Below the pieces are notes generated by a model. The model did no database searches. It was not told where the DNA came from and worked only from the letters and a program-made list of their open reading frames with translations. The position numbers were made by a program, and so were the translations under genes. From contig JBJXFE010000073.1 in the NCBI GenBank assembly GCA_046153875.1, positions 1 to 64,000 of the forward strand: 64,000 nucleotides of DNA. Direction: 5' to 3'. This DNA is from JBJXFE01 sp046153875 (GTDB taxonomy: Bacteria > Planctomycetota > Phycisphaerae > Phycisphaerales > UBA1924). Position 1 is the first letter of the stretch; every line of letters begins with the position of its first letter. Shown here one piece after another: positions 42,150 through 50,714 of this stretch.

Positions 42150-42635
42150 TCAGCCCGCCCGCTCGACGACCTCGATGGCCTTCATCACGTCGCGGCACAT
42201 CGGGAAGACGCGGTCGAGGCGCGTGAGCTTGAAGAGACACTCGAGGTTGTGCTCGGTGTTGACCAGCGCGATCCGCCCGCCGCTCTCCTGGAGCTTGCCG
42301 AGCAGCTCGACCAGCACGCCGATGCACATCGAGTCGATGTACTGCACGTTCTGGAAGTCCAGCACGACGTGGCGCACGAGCGTCTGCCCGGCCTCGTCCT
42401 TGTTCAGCAGGAACATGCGGGCGCACAGCTCCGCGGAGAGCTCCTGGGCGTCCGGCCCGGAGAGCGACCCGACCGCGACCGTGGCGACCACGGTCTGCCC
42501 GAGCCGGTCGTAGGTCGCGAGCGTGCGCTCGGATTTCTCGACGCGGACCGAGCCGCGCTGGTCCTCGGGTCGATTCGCCTTCACGCCGGGCGCGTCCACA
42601 CCCGGGATGTCGTCAGGCTGAAACTTTCCGAACAT
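42150..42635 (-). CDS. STAS domain protein, anti-sigma factor antagonist-like
   Basis: A 161-residue protein with a 40-residue polar N-terminal extension and a STAS domain (about 45-155). VVLDFQNVQYIDSMCIGVLVELLGKL (in two parts, about 90-115) is the core motif; Ser102 matches the serine phosphorylated in SpoIIAA-type antagonists. Such proteins act in partner-switching control of sigma factors or in signalling scaffolds. No kinase partner gene is adjacent. The ATG at 42635 follows GGGGGAG; an upstream ATG at 42689 is less likely. Confidence 0.85.
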   Translation of the reverse strand: MFGKFQPDDIPGVDAPGVKANRPEDQRGSVRVEKSERTLATYDRLGQTVVATVAVGSLSGPDAQELSAELCARMFLLNKDEAGQTLVRHVVLDFQNVQYIDSMCIGVLVELLGKLQESGGRIALVNTEHNLECLFKLTRLDRVFPMCRDVMKAIEVVERAG

Positions 42636-42763
42636 CGCTCCCCCGCTCCGTCCGTCACTCGGCCCGCCCGCGCTGGCCGTCTCCCTCATGCTCAACCCGA
42701 CGTGTCCAGCCCGGTCTCGTCGATCCGCAACCGACCGCGCCCGAAGGGGCCGATCGGTCCCGC

Positions 42764-43003
42764 TCAGGTCCCCCAGCGGGGCGCGGCGCCGTTGCGCGAA
42801 GCCGGCATGGGCTGGGCCCGCCCGTACTGGGACGGCGCGGCGGCGGCCGCGGGCGCGGGCGGAACCTCGCGGACCGGCGCGACCACCGTGGCGTGCGTGC
42901 CGACGCGCTGCTGCGTCCGCTTCTCGCGCGCCTCGTCGATCGACCGATCCAGCTTGTGCAGGATCGACCTGACCTGGTTCATTGTCCGCTCGGAAGTGCT
43001 CAT
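42764..43003 (-). CDS. Small protein of unknown function
   Basis: A 79-residue protein. The first 35 residues form a likely amphipathic helix (MNQVRSILHKLDRSIDEAREKR), and the rest is Ala/Pro-rich and probably disordered. GGAG lies about 11 bases before the ATG. It lies 128 bases upstream of the STAS gene on the same strand and may share its transcript. I do not recognise it; coding status rests on the helix, the ribosome binding site and the fit in the gap. Confidence 0.45.
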   Translation of the reverse strand: MSTSERTMNQVRSILHKLDRSIDEAREKRTQQRVGTHATVVAPVREVPPAPAAAAAPSQYGRAQPMPASRNGAAPRWGT

Positions 43004-43233
43004 CGCGGCGGCTCCACACACCGTCCCGCCGGGGATATCGGCGCGTCCGGGGCTTGGCTGTGTCCCGAACCGCCACGAGCCGGACGCCGCCCGGCAATTC
43101 GTGCCGCCTGTGTGGGTTGGCGGGTTCACCCGCGGCGGGTAGGCTCTCGATCCGGCCAGGCTCGGCCGCGTCGAACCCTCGCACGCCGCTCGACGCCTGT
43201 TCCGGGCGACCGCAGCGTCCGGATAAGCACGCC

Positions 43234-44349
43234 ATGGGCTCCGTCTCGCTCCAGAACATCGGCAAGACCTACCCGGGAGGCATCGCCGCCGTGGGTGACC
43301 TGTCCCTCGACATCGCCGACGGCGAGTTCGTCGTGCTCGTGGGTCCGTCCGGGTGCGGCAAATCCACAACGCTGCGGCTGGTCGCGGGGCTCGAGGACGC
43401 GTCGTCGGGCGCGATCTTCATCGGCGGACGCGACGTGACCGGCGTCCACCCCCGCGACCGCGATATCGCCATGGTCTTCCAGAACTACGCCCTGTACCCG
43501 CACATGTCCGTCCACGAGAACATGGCGTTCGGGTTGCGGATGCGCCGCGTGCCGAAGGCCGACATCGACCGGCGCGTCCGTGACGCCGCCCGAACCCTGG
43601 AGATCGAGGACCTGCTCCGCCGCCGCCCGCGCGAGCTGTCGGGCGGTCAGCGGCAGCGTGTCGCGCTCGGGCGGGCGATCGTGCGCGAGCCGCAGGCGTT
43701 CCTCTTCGACGAGCCGCTCTCGAACCTCGACGCGGCGTTGCGGGTGTCCACGCGGGGGGAACTCAAGGCCCTCCACCAGCGCCTGCGCACCACAACGATC
43801 CACGTCACGCACGACCAGGAAGAGGCCATGACGCTCGGCGACCGGATCGCCGTGCTGCACCGCGGACGACTCCAGCAGGCCGGCCCGCCGCTGGACGTCT
43901 ACGCGCGGCCGGTCAACCGCTTCGTCGCCGGGTTCATCGGCACTCCCGCGATGAACTTCATCGAAGGGTCGCTCGAGCCCGGGTCGCCGGGCCCGGCGTT
44001 CCGGGAGCGCGGCACGGGCGACACGACGCGCATCCCGCTCTCCGCCCCGGCCCGGGAGAAACTCGCGCCGTGGGTCGGGCGCGACATCGTCCTCGGAGTG
44101 CGCCCCCAGGCGCTCGCCGAGATCGGCCCCGGGGTCGCGCCGACGGTGGCGTTGAGCGTCCGCGTCGTCGAGCCTCTGGGCGACATGATGGATGTGATCG
44201 GGCAGACGCCGGCCGGAACGCGGCTCGTCGCCCGAATCCCGGCCCGGGCCGGTGTCACGCCCGCGTCACAACTCACGCTGACGGTGAACCCGCTGAAGGT
44301 ACACTGCTTCGAGCCCGGGGACGCGGGACGCAACCTCCTCTTCGCGTGA
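43234..44349 (+). CDS. ABC transporter ATP-binding protein, MalK/UgpC type
   Basis: A 371-residue ATPase that would power a sugar or glycerol-phosphate importer. Walker A GPSGCGKST (37-45), Q-loop Gln83, signature LSGGQ (135-139), Walker B FLFDEP (156-161) and the switch His in HVTHD are intact. The C-terminal third is the TOBE/OB regulatory domain of the MalK group (FIGTPAMNFIEG onward). No permease or binding-protein gene is near, so it may serve several importers as MsmK does. The 230-base upstream gap holds no other gene. Confidence 0.92.
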   Translation: MGSVSLQNIGKTYPGGIAAVGDLSLDIADGEFVVLVGPSGCGKSTTLRLVAGLEDASSGAIFIGGRDVTGVHPRDRDIAMVFQNYALYPHMSVHENMAFGLRMRRVPKADIDRRVRDAARTLEIEDLLRRRPRELSGGQRQRVALGRAIVREPQAFLFDEPLSNLDAALRVSTRGELKALHQRLRTTTIHVTHDQEEAMTLGDRIAVLHRGRLQQAGPPLDVYARPVNRFVAGFIGTPAMNFIEGSLEPGSPGPAFRERGTGDTTRIPLSAPAREKLAPWVGRDIVLGVRPQALAEIGPGVAPTVALSVRVVEPLGDMMDVIGQTPAGTRLVARIPARAGVTPASQLTLTVNPLKVHCFEPGDAGRNLLFA

Positions 44350-44364
44350 CGCCGAGGCATTGGA

Positions 44365-45501
44365 ATGGGGACCATGCAGACGCTCCGGGCGATGGTGATT
44401 CTGGTCACGGTGCTCGCCGCCGCCGCGCCCGCGCGCCAGCCTGAAACCGCACCCTCGCAGCCGCCCCCCGTTCGCCCCGCTCCGGTCCACAAGGTCTGGC
44501 ACCTGAAGGTGTCGGGCGACCTGGACAGCGACGAACTGGTGCGCGGCTTCGCCGCCGAACTCGCCCGAGCCGCCGACGCGAACGCCGGGATGATCCTCAT
44601 CGAGCTCGACGGGAACCGCTCGCGCCCGGACGTGGTGCGGGCGATGGCACGCCTCGTGGCGGAGTCCCCGGTGCGCGTGGCCGCGTACCTGTCCGACCCG
44701 CGCGACAAGACCGTCGGTGTCGGACAGGCGATCGTCGGGCTGCTCGGATCCTCGTGCCTCATCGCGCCGGAGACGCGACTGCGGACCCTGCCGGGCGACG
44801 ACCTCCGGAGCCTCGCCCCCGAAGACACGGAATGGGAGCCTATCGAGCAGGACCTGGCCGACGCCCTGCGGACGGCGATCGAACCGCGCGGCGCCGACGC
44901 GCAGATCGCGGAGCTGCTCGTGCGCCCGACGATCAGAGCCTGGTTCGTCCGGTCGCCCGAGCCCGCGCACATCGAGAACACGCCGACGCCCGGCGCAACC
45001 CAGTTCGTCTTCATGGGCGCGCGCGGGCTCGAACGGATCGAGGTCGCGGCGGACCTGGCCGTGGACCTGAAGCTCGTCGGCGGCCCGGCCCCGTCCTTGA
45101 CCCGGGCGCTCTCGAGCCTGGGCGCGGTGTCCGGCGCGTCGCGGCAGCGCTCCGAGGTGACGAGCGGGCTGGCCGCGGCCGAGAAGACGCTGGTGCACGC
45201 CGTGGACGACCTGCGCGTCGCCGTCGAACGGATCGAGGAGACGCTGCGCATCTCGTACACTAAGCTCGACCGACGCCCGCAGACACACGACTACCGACGC
45301 GCGGGCGAGGAAGCCCTGCGCCACATCGAGGATACCGAGCAATCGCTGGCGGCCGCGCTGAAGCTCACCGGGCAGTACCCGGAGCTGCTCCGCGACCGCT
45401 CGGCCACCCCGACCTCCGGGCGCGGGCGCGTGCTCGGCAACTTCCGCGTCAGGCTCGACGAGCACCGGGCCAGCGCGGAGGAATACCGCACGCGCCGATG
45501 A
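44365..45501 (+). CDS. Secreted ClpP/NfeD-fold protein lacking the catalytic serine
   Basis: A 378-residue protein with a signal peptide (about 1-24). Residues 44-140 follow the layout of the NfeD-type protease domain encoded at 26181-28094: a first strand VWHLKVSGDL, then a helix, IELDG in place of EIDTPGG, AMARLVAESPVRVAAYL, and VGVGQAIVGLLGSS at the place of the nucleophile motif YSGGAIVAL. No Ser is at the nucleophile position, so it is probably a non-enzymatic relative. A helical/coiled region (about 250-345) follows. It lies 15 bases after the ABC ATPase gene. The fold call is by eye. Confidence 0.6.
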   Translation: MGTMQTLRAMVILVTVLAAAAPARQPETAPSQPPPVRPAPVHKVWHLKVSGDLDSDELVRGFAAELARAADANAGMILIELDGNRSRPDVVRAMARLVAESPVRVAAYLSDPRDKTVGVGQAIVGLLGSSCLIAPETRLRTLPGDDLRSLAPEDTEWEPIEQDLADALRTAIEPRGADAQIAELLVRPTIRAWFVRSPEPAHIENTPTPGATQFVFMGARGLERIEVAADLAVDLKLVGGPAPSLTRALSSLGAVSGASRQRSEVTSGLAAAEKTLVHAVDDLRVAVERIEETLRISYTKLDRRPQTHDYRRAGEEALRHIEDTEQSLAAALKLTGQYPELLRDRSATPTSGRGRVLGNFRVRLDEHRASAEEYRTRR

Positions 45502-45537
45502 CGACGACGCGGCCCGGACCCGCAATACTCCGACGCC

Positions 45538-46140
45538 ATGAACCCCGACCCGCCCGCTCCCCGGTCTCCCGCGTCGCCGCCCACGATGTCGCCGACCATG
45601 CCCATGATCTCGACCCCCGCCGCCCCCGGGCCCGTCGGCCCGATGGACGTGGACGACATCGTCGCGGCACGCGAGCTGTTCTGGCACAACGTCATGCGCG
45701 AGATTCTCACGTCGCTCTCGGTCGCGTCCCTGGGCCGAGGGCCCGCCGCCGCGCCCGACGCGCCCGCGACGGAGCAGGACGCGCTCTTCGACGGGCGGCT
45801 CGCGGTGCTGACGAAGAGCGGCGAACGCATCCCCATCGCCGGCGTCTTCCCGCTCTTCGCCTGCGGGATCAACACCGATGAGAGCCAGAGGTCGCTCTCC
45901 GTGGCCGTGGAGTGCACGGTGTTCCAGGTCCGCACCCCCGACGGCCAGGTCTTCACGCTGCCGCTGCACGAGATCCGCGGGTTCCACGCCCTGTCGCCGG
46001 AGCTGATGCGCCAGCTCGCCGAACTCTCCCGCGAACAGGACGACGGGACCGACGACGAGCGGATCAAACGCCCGTTCGGCTTCGCCGCGTTCGCCCCGCA
46101 GACGCGCCCGGCGGACCCGTACTACCCGCCGGCGCCGTAG
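45538..46140 (+). CDS. Hypothetical protein
   Basis: A 200-residue protein that I do not recognise. The first 35 residues are Pro/Met/Ala-rich and probably disordered. A helix DVDDIVAARELFWHNVMREIL follows, then a beta-rich part with LAVLTKSGERIPIAGVFP, VECTVFQVRTPDGQVFTLPLHEIRGF, and an acidic helical segment. It ends in a proline/tyrosine tail. No signal peptide is visible. It lies 36 bases after the pseudoprotease gene and probably shares its transcript. Confidence 0.65.
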   Translation: MNPDPPAPRSPASPPTMSPTMPMISTPAAPGPVGPMDVDDIVAARELFWHNVMREILTSLSVASLGRGPAAAPDAPATEQDALFDGRLAVLTKSGERIPIAGVFPLFACGINTDESQRSLSVAVECTVFQVRTPDGQVFTLPLHEIRGFHALSPELMRQLAELSREQDDGTDDERIKRPFGFAAFAPQTRPADPYYPPAP

Positions 46141-46270
46141 CGCGGCCCGCGGTGGCGACGGCGCGGCTCGGCTTCTACAGTCCGACAGCGGCCCACGCAC
46201 CGGAGGGATCGGCCGCCGCGGGGACACGGACGCCCACCCGAACCGAGCCGCACGATCGGCGGAGCCCGCC

Positions 46271-47041
46271 ATGCGCACCCTCATCGCCGTGCCCGTGTAC
46301 AACGAGGCGAAGTACGTCGAGCGCGTGCTCAGCCGCGTCGTCGAGTTCGCCCCCCACCCCCCGCCCGCGACCATCCTCGTCATCGACGACGGCTCGACCG
46401 ACGCGACGCCCCAACTCCTCGCGCGCCTCCCGGTGGAGGTCATCCGCCACTCGCGCAACCGTGGGTACGGCCGATCGCTCCAGGACGCCTTCCGCTGGGC
46501 GATGTGCGACCGCGTGGACTGGGTCATCACCATGGACTGCGACGAGCAGCACGAGCCCGCGGCCATCCCGCGGTTCGTTGAGGCCATGCGCCGCGACGAC
46601 GCCGACGTCATCAGCGGGTCGCGGTACCTGTCGAACGGCGAGGACGCCGACCGACCCCCGCCCGACCGCCGGGCCATCAACGCCCAGATCACCTCCGAGC
46701 TGAACGACCGCCTGGGCCTGGGGCTCACCGACGCGTTCTGCGGGTTCAAGGCCTACCGCGTCGCGGCCCTGCGCGCCCTGAAGCTGGACGTGGACGGGTA
46801 CGCCTTCCCGATGCAGTTCTGGGTGCAGTCGGCCGCGGCGGGGCTCCGCATCCGCGAAATCCCCGTCAAGCTTATCTACAACGACCCGAAGCGATCGTTC
46901 GGCGGGCCGCTGGACGACCCGGGCGTGCGGCTCGCTCACTACCGCTGCGTCTTCCACCGCGAGCTGCGCCGGTGCGCCGACCGTCTGCCCCTGCGGGCCC
47001 TGGCGACGGTTGACAAGGCGGTCGGGTCGGAGTGCGACTAG
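46271..47041 (+). CDS. Glycosyltransferase family 2, dolichol-phosphate mannosyltransferase-like
   Basis: A 256-residue GT2 enzyme without membrane helices. AVPVYNE, VIDDGSTDAT, RNRGYGRSLQDAF, and TMDCDEQHEP (the DxD-like metal site) follow the DPM1/polyprenyl-phosphate glycosyltransferase order, then SGSRYL and DAFCGFKAYR. It probably transfers a sugar from a nucleotide donor to a polyprenyl phosphate or a glycan. GGCGGAG precedes the ATG. Its stop overlaps the start of the next gene by about ten bases. Confidence 0.88.
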   Translation: MRTLIAVPVYNEAKYVERVLSRVVEFAPHPPPATILVIDDGSTDATPQLLARLPVEVIRHSRNRGYGRSLQDAFRWAMCDRVDWVITMDCDEQHEPAAIPRFVEAMRRDDADVISGSRYLSNGEDADRPPPDRRAINAQITSELNDRLGLGLTDAFCGFKAYRVAALRALKLDVDGYAFPMQFWVQSAAAGLRIREIPVKLIYNDPKRSFGGPLDDPGVRLAHYRCVFHRELRRCADRLPLRALATVDKAVGSECD

Positions 47042-48438
47042 GCGTGAGCGCCGACGCCGACGCCCGGCCACTCGAACCGCGGGCACGTGAAGGCCTGACC
47101 ATCTATCCCGCTGCTTCCCTGTGGGGCGGTTTGCTCGCATCGCGCCCGGTCCACGAATCCGCACGGCGCTTCCGCGAACAGCTCGGCCTGCCCCTCGACC
47201 GCTCGATCGTGATGACCGGGCATCAGGCCGAGGTCTGGCACGCGGGCATTCTCGCCAAGTACCTCGCGTGCGACGCGGCCGCGAAAGCCCTGGGCGCCGC
47301 GGCCGCCTGGATCGTCGTCGATCAGGACGACCCGGCGGTAAGCACAAGCGTGCGCTGCCCGGGGCGGGAACCGAGCGGGCGGCTCGTTGTACGCGAGCTG
47401 GAGCTGGCGGAACAGGCCCGCGACACCAAACCACCCGCGGATTCGTCGTTCGACTACGTCAACGCAGGGCTCGCACGGATCATCGCGGCGTGGGCCGCAC
47501 GGGCGAGCGAATCACCGCCGACCCGCCGCATGGCCGCCACGCTCGCGGACCTGACGTCCCCGCTCATCCCGCCGGCCCCGACGATCTTCGCGTCGGCCCT
47601 CGCGCGCACGGACCTGTTCGCGGCCCTGGTGGACGCGATGCGCCGCGACCCGGGCCGCTGCGTCGCCGCGTTCAACACCGCCGCCCGCGACCACCCCACC
47701 GCCGGAATCCGCCCGCTCGTCGCCGACGAGGTCCAGGACCGCTTCGAGCTTCCGCTGTGGAGGCTCACGAAGCTCGGCCCGCGGAAGCGGGTGTACGCTG
47801 ACGAGCTCGCCGCGATACCCGGGGACGAACTCGCGCCGCGGGCGCTCATGCTCACGGGCGTCCTGCGCCTGGCGGGGTGCGAGCTGTTTATCCACGGGAC
47901 CGGCGGCGGCGGCACGGGCGACGACGCGCGACACGAGGGGTACGACCGCGTGACCGACGACTGGTTCTCGGCCTGGGCCGGGTCCGACGCGGCCGTCGCG
48001 CCGTTGCTCGCGCCGGGGCTGGCTCCCGTGGCCACGGTGACGGCGACGAGACTGCTGCCCATGGCGAGCGAGACTCCACCGACCGCCGCCGAGGTCGCGC
48101 GGCTCGCGTGGCGGCTCCACCACGCCCGCCACGACCCGGGCGTCCTGGGCGAGTCGGCCGCCGCGGACGTGAAACGCTCGCTGGCGCTGGCCGTCCGGCG
48201 CGAACGGACACACTCCGCCGCACGACGGGAAAAGTACACCCAGATGCACGAGTGGCTCGACGGCTACCGCGCTGCCCACGCGGGCGCCCTGGAAGCACTC
48301 GCCGACGCGCTCCGCCGCGGGAGCGCCGCACGGGCCGAGGCGAACATCATCAACGACCGCACATGGCCGTTCCCCCTGCACCCACAGAGCACGTTGCTCC
48401 GGTTGCGCGACGAGATCAACGCGGCGTTCCACGCGTGA
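47032..48438 (+). CDS. BshC-like protein of unknown function
   Basis: A 468-residue protein. The segment IVMTGHQAEVWHAGILAKYL (about 60-79) followed by AAWIVVDQDDP (about 91-101) resembles the N-terminal part of BshC, the putative cysteine-adding enzyme of bacillithiol synthesis (GQQ...GP...K; ...DHD). The rest is less similar, but the C-terminal half has a long helical pair and ends in a WPFPLHPQSTLL segment. No bshA or bshB gene is in the window, so bacillithiol synthesis cannot be claimed. GTG 47032 or GTG 47044 may be the start. It is coupled to the upstream GT2 gene. Confidence 0.55.
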   Translation: MRLGVSADADARPLEPRAREGLTIYPAASLWGGLLASRPVHESARRFREQLGLPLDRSIVMTGHQAEVWHAGILAKYLACDAAAKALGAAAAWIVVDQDDPAVSTSVRCPGREPSGRLVVRELELAEQARDTKPPADSSFDYVNAGLARIIAAWAARASESPPTRRMAATLADLTSPLIPPAPTIFASALARTDLFAALVDAMRRDPGRCVAAFNTAARDHPTAGIRPLVADEVQDRFELPLWRLTKLGPRKRVYADELAAIPGDELAPRALMLTGVLRLAGCELFIHGTGGGGTGDDARHEGYDRVTDDWFSAWAGSDAAVAPLLAPGLAPVATVTATRLLPMASETPPTAAEVARLAWRLHHARHDPGVLGESAAADVKRSLALAVRRERTHSAARREKYTQMHEWLDGYRAAHAGALEALADALRRGSAARAEANIINDRTWPFPLHPQSTLLRLRDEINAAFHA

Positions 48439-48447
48439 GGGAGCTCG

Positions 48448-50622
48448 TCAGAGAGACTTCGGCGCGGCCGCCGGCGCGGGGTTCGGCGCGGTCGCCGGTG
48501 CCGGCTCGGGTTCCGGCGGCGGCGCTTCCCACGTGTTGTTCGCCAGATCCGTGTCCGGCAGCGCCGCGTCGGGGTCGAGCGTGATTTTCACCACCTTCCG
48601 CCCGCCGGCGTCCCACTCCGCCACCCAGCGGTCTGTCGTGAACCAAACCTCGACCGGCAGCCGGCGGACCTCGCTCGTGCCGTCGTCGTACACGGCCTCG
48701 AACTCCACGGGCATGACCAGCGCACCGCGGTTGAGCAGCGTGATACGAGCGCGGCCGCTCTCCGCGTACGCGACCCCTTCGACCGCCTGATCCAGCGTCC
48801 CCGATTCCAGGAACCACCCGCGCCAGAACCACGAGAGGTCCGCGCCGGAGACGTCCTCCATCGTGCGGAAGAAGTCCGCGGGCTGCGGGTGCCGGAACGC
48901 CCAGCGCCGCACGTACTCGCGGAACGCCGCGTCGAAGCGGTCCGGGCCCAGCACGTACTCGCGGAGCATGACGAGCCCCGTCGCGGTCTTGGCGTACTGG
49001 AGCGTGCCGAGCCTCCCGATTGTCACCTGGTCCGCGGGCGTCTCCATGGGTTGCTGGTCGGGCAGCGTCATGGAGTCGGTGAACGAACGGGCGTTCCCGC
49101 GCCGGCCCGTGTTCTCGCCGTACCGCTCCTGCCACGAGTAGTAGTTGATGAACGAGTTGAACCCCTCGTCCATCCACGCGTGCCGCCGCTCGTCGTTGCT
49201 GACGATCATCGGGAACCAGTTGTGCCCGATCTCGTGCGTCGTCACGCCGAAGAGCCCGCGCTCCTCGCGACGCCCGCCGCAGAAGATGATCATCGGGTAC
49301 TCCATCCCCCCGACGATCCCGTTGACGTTGATCGCGGTGGGATAGGGATAGACGTACCAGCGGCGGTTGTAGCCGTCGATGGCGAACCGCAGCATCTCGG
49401 TGCTCTTGGGCCAGTGCAGGAGCGCCTCGCCCGGGTACACCGATTGCACCAGTGTCCCTTCGCGCCCCCCGTCCTCGCGCAGCGGCCCGCTGTTCTCCAG
49501 GAACGCCGCGTCCCAGATGAACGCCCGCGACGAGGCCCACGCGAATGTCCGAACATCCTTCGCGGTGAAATGCCACGTCAGGGGCCCGTCGCCTTCCGGC
49601 CGGCTCGCGGGGTCTTCGACCTCCTTCTCTCCGCGGATCACCACCGTCTCGGCGCTGCCGCGGGCCGCGGCGAGACGCTCATGCTGCGTCGGCGTCAGCA
49701 CGTCGCTCTCGTTGCGCAGGACGCCCGTCGCCACGACGATGTGGCTCCGCGGCACGGTGAGCCGGACGTCGAAGTCGCCGAAGTTCGTGTGGAACTCCCC
49801 CTGGCCCAGGTACGGGTCGGTGTGCCACCCGTGGATGTCGTCGTACACCGCCACGGCGGGAAACCACTGCGCCACCTCGAAGATCGGCCCCTGCTGCACG
49901 TCGTCGATGCCCATCCGGTCCGCGCCATACTTGGGCACCTTGAACGACCACCCGATCTCAAAGACAAACGTCCCGCCGTTGGGCTTGATCGAGACCGGCA
50001 GGTCCACGCGCCCGATGGTGTCGTACACCGCCAGCGGCAGGTCCATCCCCGGGCCCGGCGGGGGCGTCGGCGACCCCGGCGCGTCGCTCTCGCTCGCGTC
50101 CACCGGGGGGGCGAGCCGGACGTACTCGACCTCGTACCCCCCGTCGAACCCGTCGCGATTCGCGAAGCGCGTCCGCGGCGGGACCATCCGCGAGCCGACG
50201 CTGTCCGTGCGGAACAGGTTCTGCTCCAGGTGCAGCCACAGGTACGTCAGCTCGTGCGGCGAGTTGTTGGTGTACGTCACTTTCGCCCGCCCGCGGATGG
50301 ACCGCCGCTCCTCGTCGAGCGACGCGTCGATGACATAGTCCACCTTCTGCTGCCAATACGCCGGGCCCGGCGCACCCGACGCCAGCCGGAGCTCGTTCGG
50401 CGCGGGCAGGTCGAGCGGCGTGAAGATCGTCTCGAGCCTGCGCGGCGCGGCCTTGCGAAAGTACAGGTCGCCGGCGGGGGCCGCCCGTGCCACGACTACG
50501 GGCGGCGCGACCACGGGCGGCGCGGCCGACGACGACTCGGCCGGCTTGGGCGAACCCGAGCACGCCGCGAACCAGAAGGCTGAAAGGCACACGCATACCG
50601 CACGTACCGACGTGTTCATCAT
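48448..50622 (-). CDS. M1 family zinc metallopeptidase lipoprotein
   Basis: A 724-residue protein with a lipoprotein signal (lipobox FAAC near residue 21) and a Pro/Ala linker. The M1 catalytic domain has GGMEYP (exopeptidase motif) and HEIGHNW at 463-469 with Glu486 nineteen residues after His467, giving HExxH-x18-E. GFNSFINYYS follows. The N-terminal part (about 85-330) is the beta-saddle domain. It probably trims peptides in the periplasm. The C-terminus is a Pro/Ala/Glu tail. ATG 50622 or the adjacent 50619 is the start; GGAG lies 11 bases upstream. Confidence 0.92.
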   Translation of the reverse strand: MMNTSVRAVCVCLSAFWFAACSGSPKPAESSSAAPPVVAPPVVVARAAPAGDLYFRKAAPRRLETIFTPLDLPAPNELRLASGAPGPAYWQQKVDYVIDASLDEERRSIRGRAKVTYTNNSPHELTYLWLHLEQNLFRTDSVGSRMVPPRTRFANRDGFDGGYEVEYVRLAPPVDASESDAPGSPTPPPGPGMDLPLAVYDTIGRVDLPVSIKPNGGTFVFEIGWSFKVPKYGADRMGIDDVQQGPIFEVAQWFPAVAVYDDIHGWHTDPYLGQGEFHTNFGDFDVRLTVPRSHIVVATGVLRNESDVLTPTQHERLAAARGSAETVVIRGEKEVEDPASRPEGDGPLTWHFTAKDVRTFAWASSRAFIWDAAFLENSGPLREDGGREGTLVQSVYPGEALLHWPKSTEMLRFAIDGYNRRWYVYPYPTAINVNGIVGGMEYPMIIFCGGRREERGLFGVTTHEIGHNWFPMIVSNDERRHAWMDEGFNSFINYYSWQERYGENTGRRGNARSFTDSMTLPDQQPMETPADQVTIGRLGTLQYAKTATGLVMLREYVLGPDRFDAAFREYVRRWAFRHPQPADFFRTMEDVSGADLSWFWRGWFLESGTLDQAVEGVAYAESGRARITLLNRGALVMPVEFEAVYDDGTSEVRRLPVEVWFTTDRWVAEWDAGGRKVVKITLDPDAALPDTDLANNTWEAPPPEPEPAPATAPNPAPAAAPKSL

Positions 50623-50714
50623 CGTCAGGACTCCGCCGACATCGCCCAATCCCGCGTCGTCATGCTACACGATGCGGCGGCCCCACCCCGCGTAAACTGC
50701 ACTTGGAGGTGACG

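Noticed and set aside
43117..43141. Hairpin GCGGGT/ACCCGC before the ABC ATPase gene
   Set aside because: The loop is two bases and there is no second copy, T-tract or link to the start codon; likely chance in GC-rich DNA.
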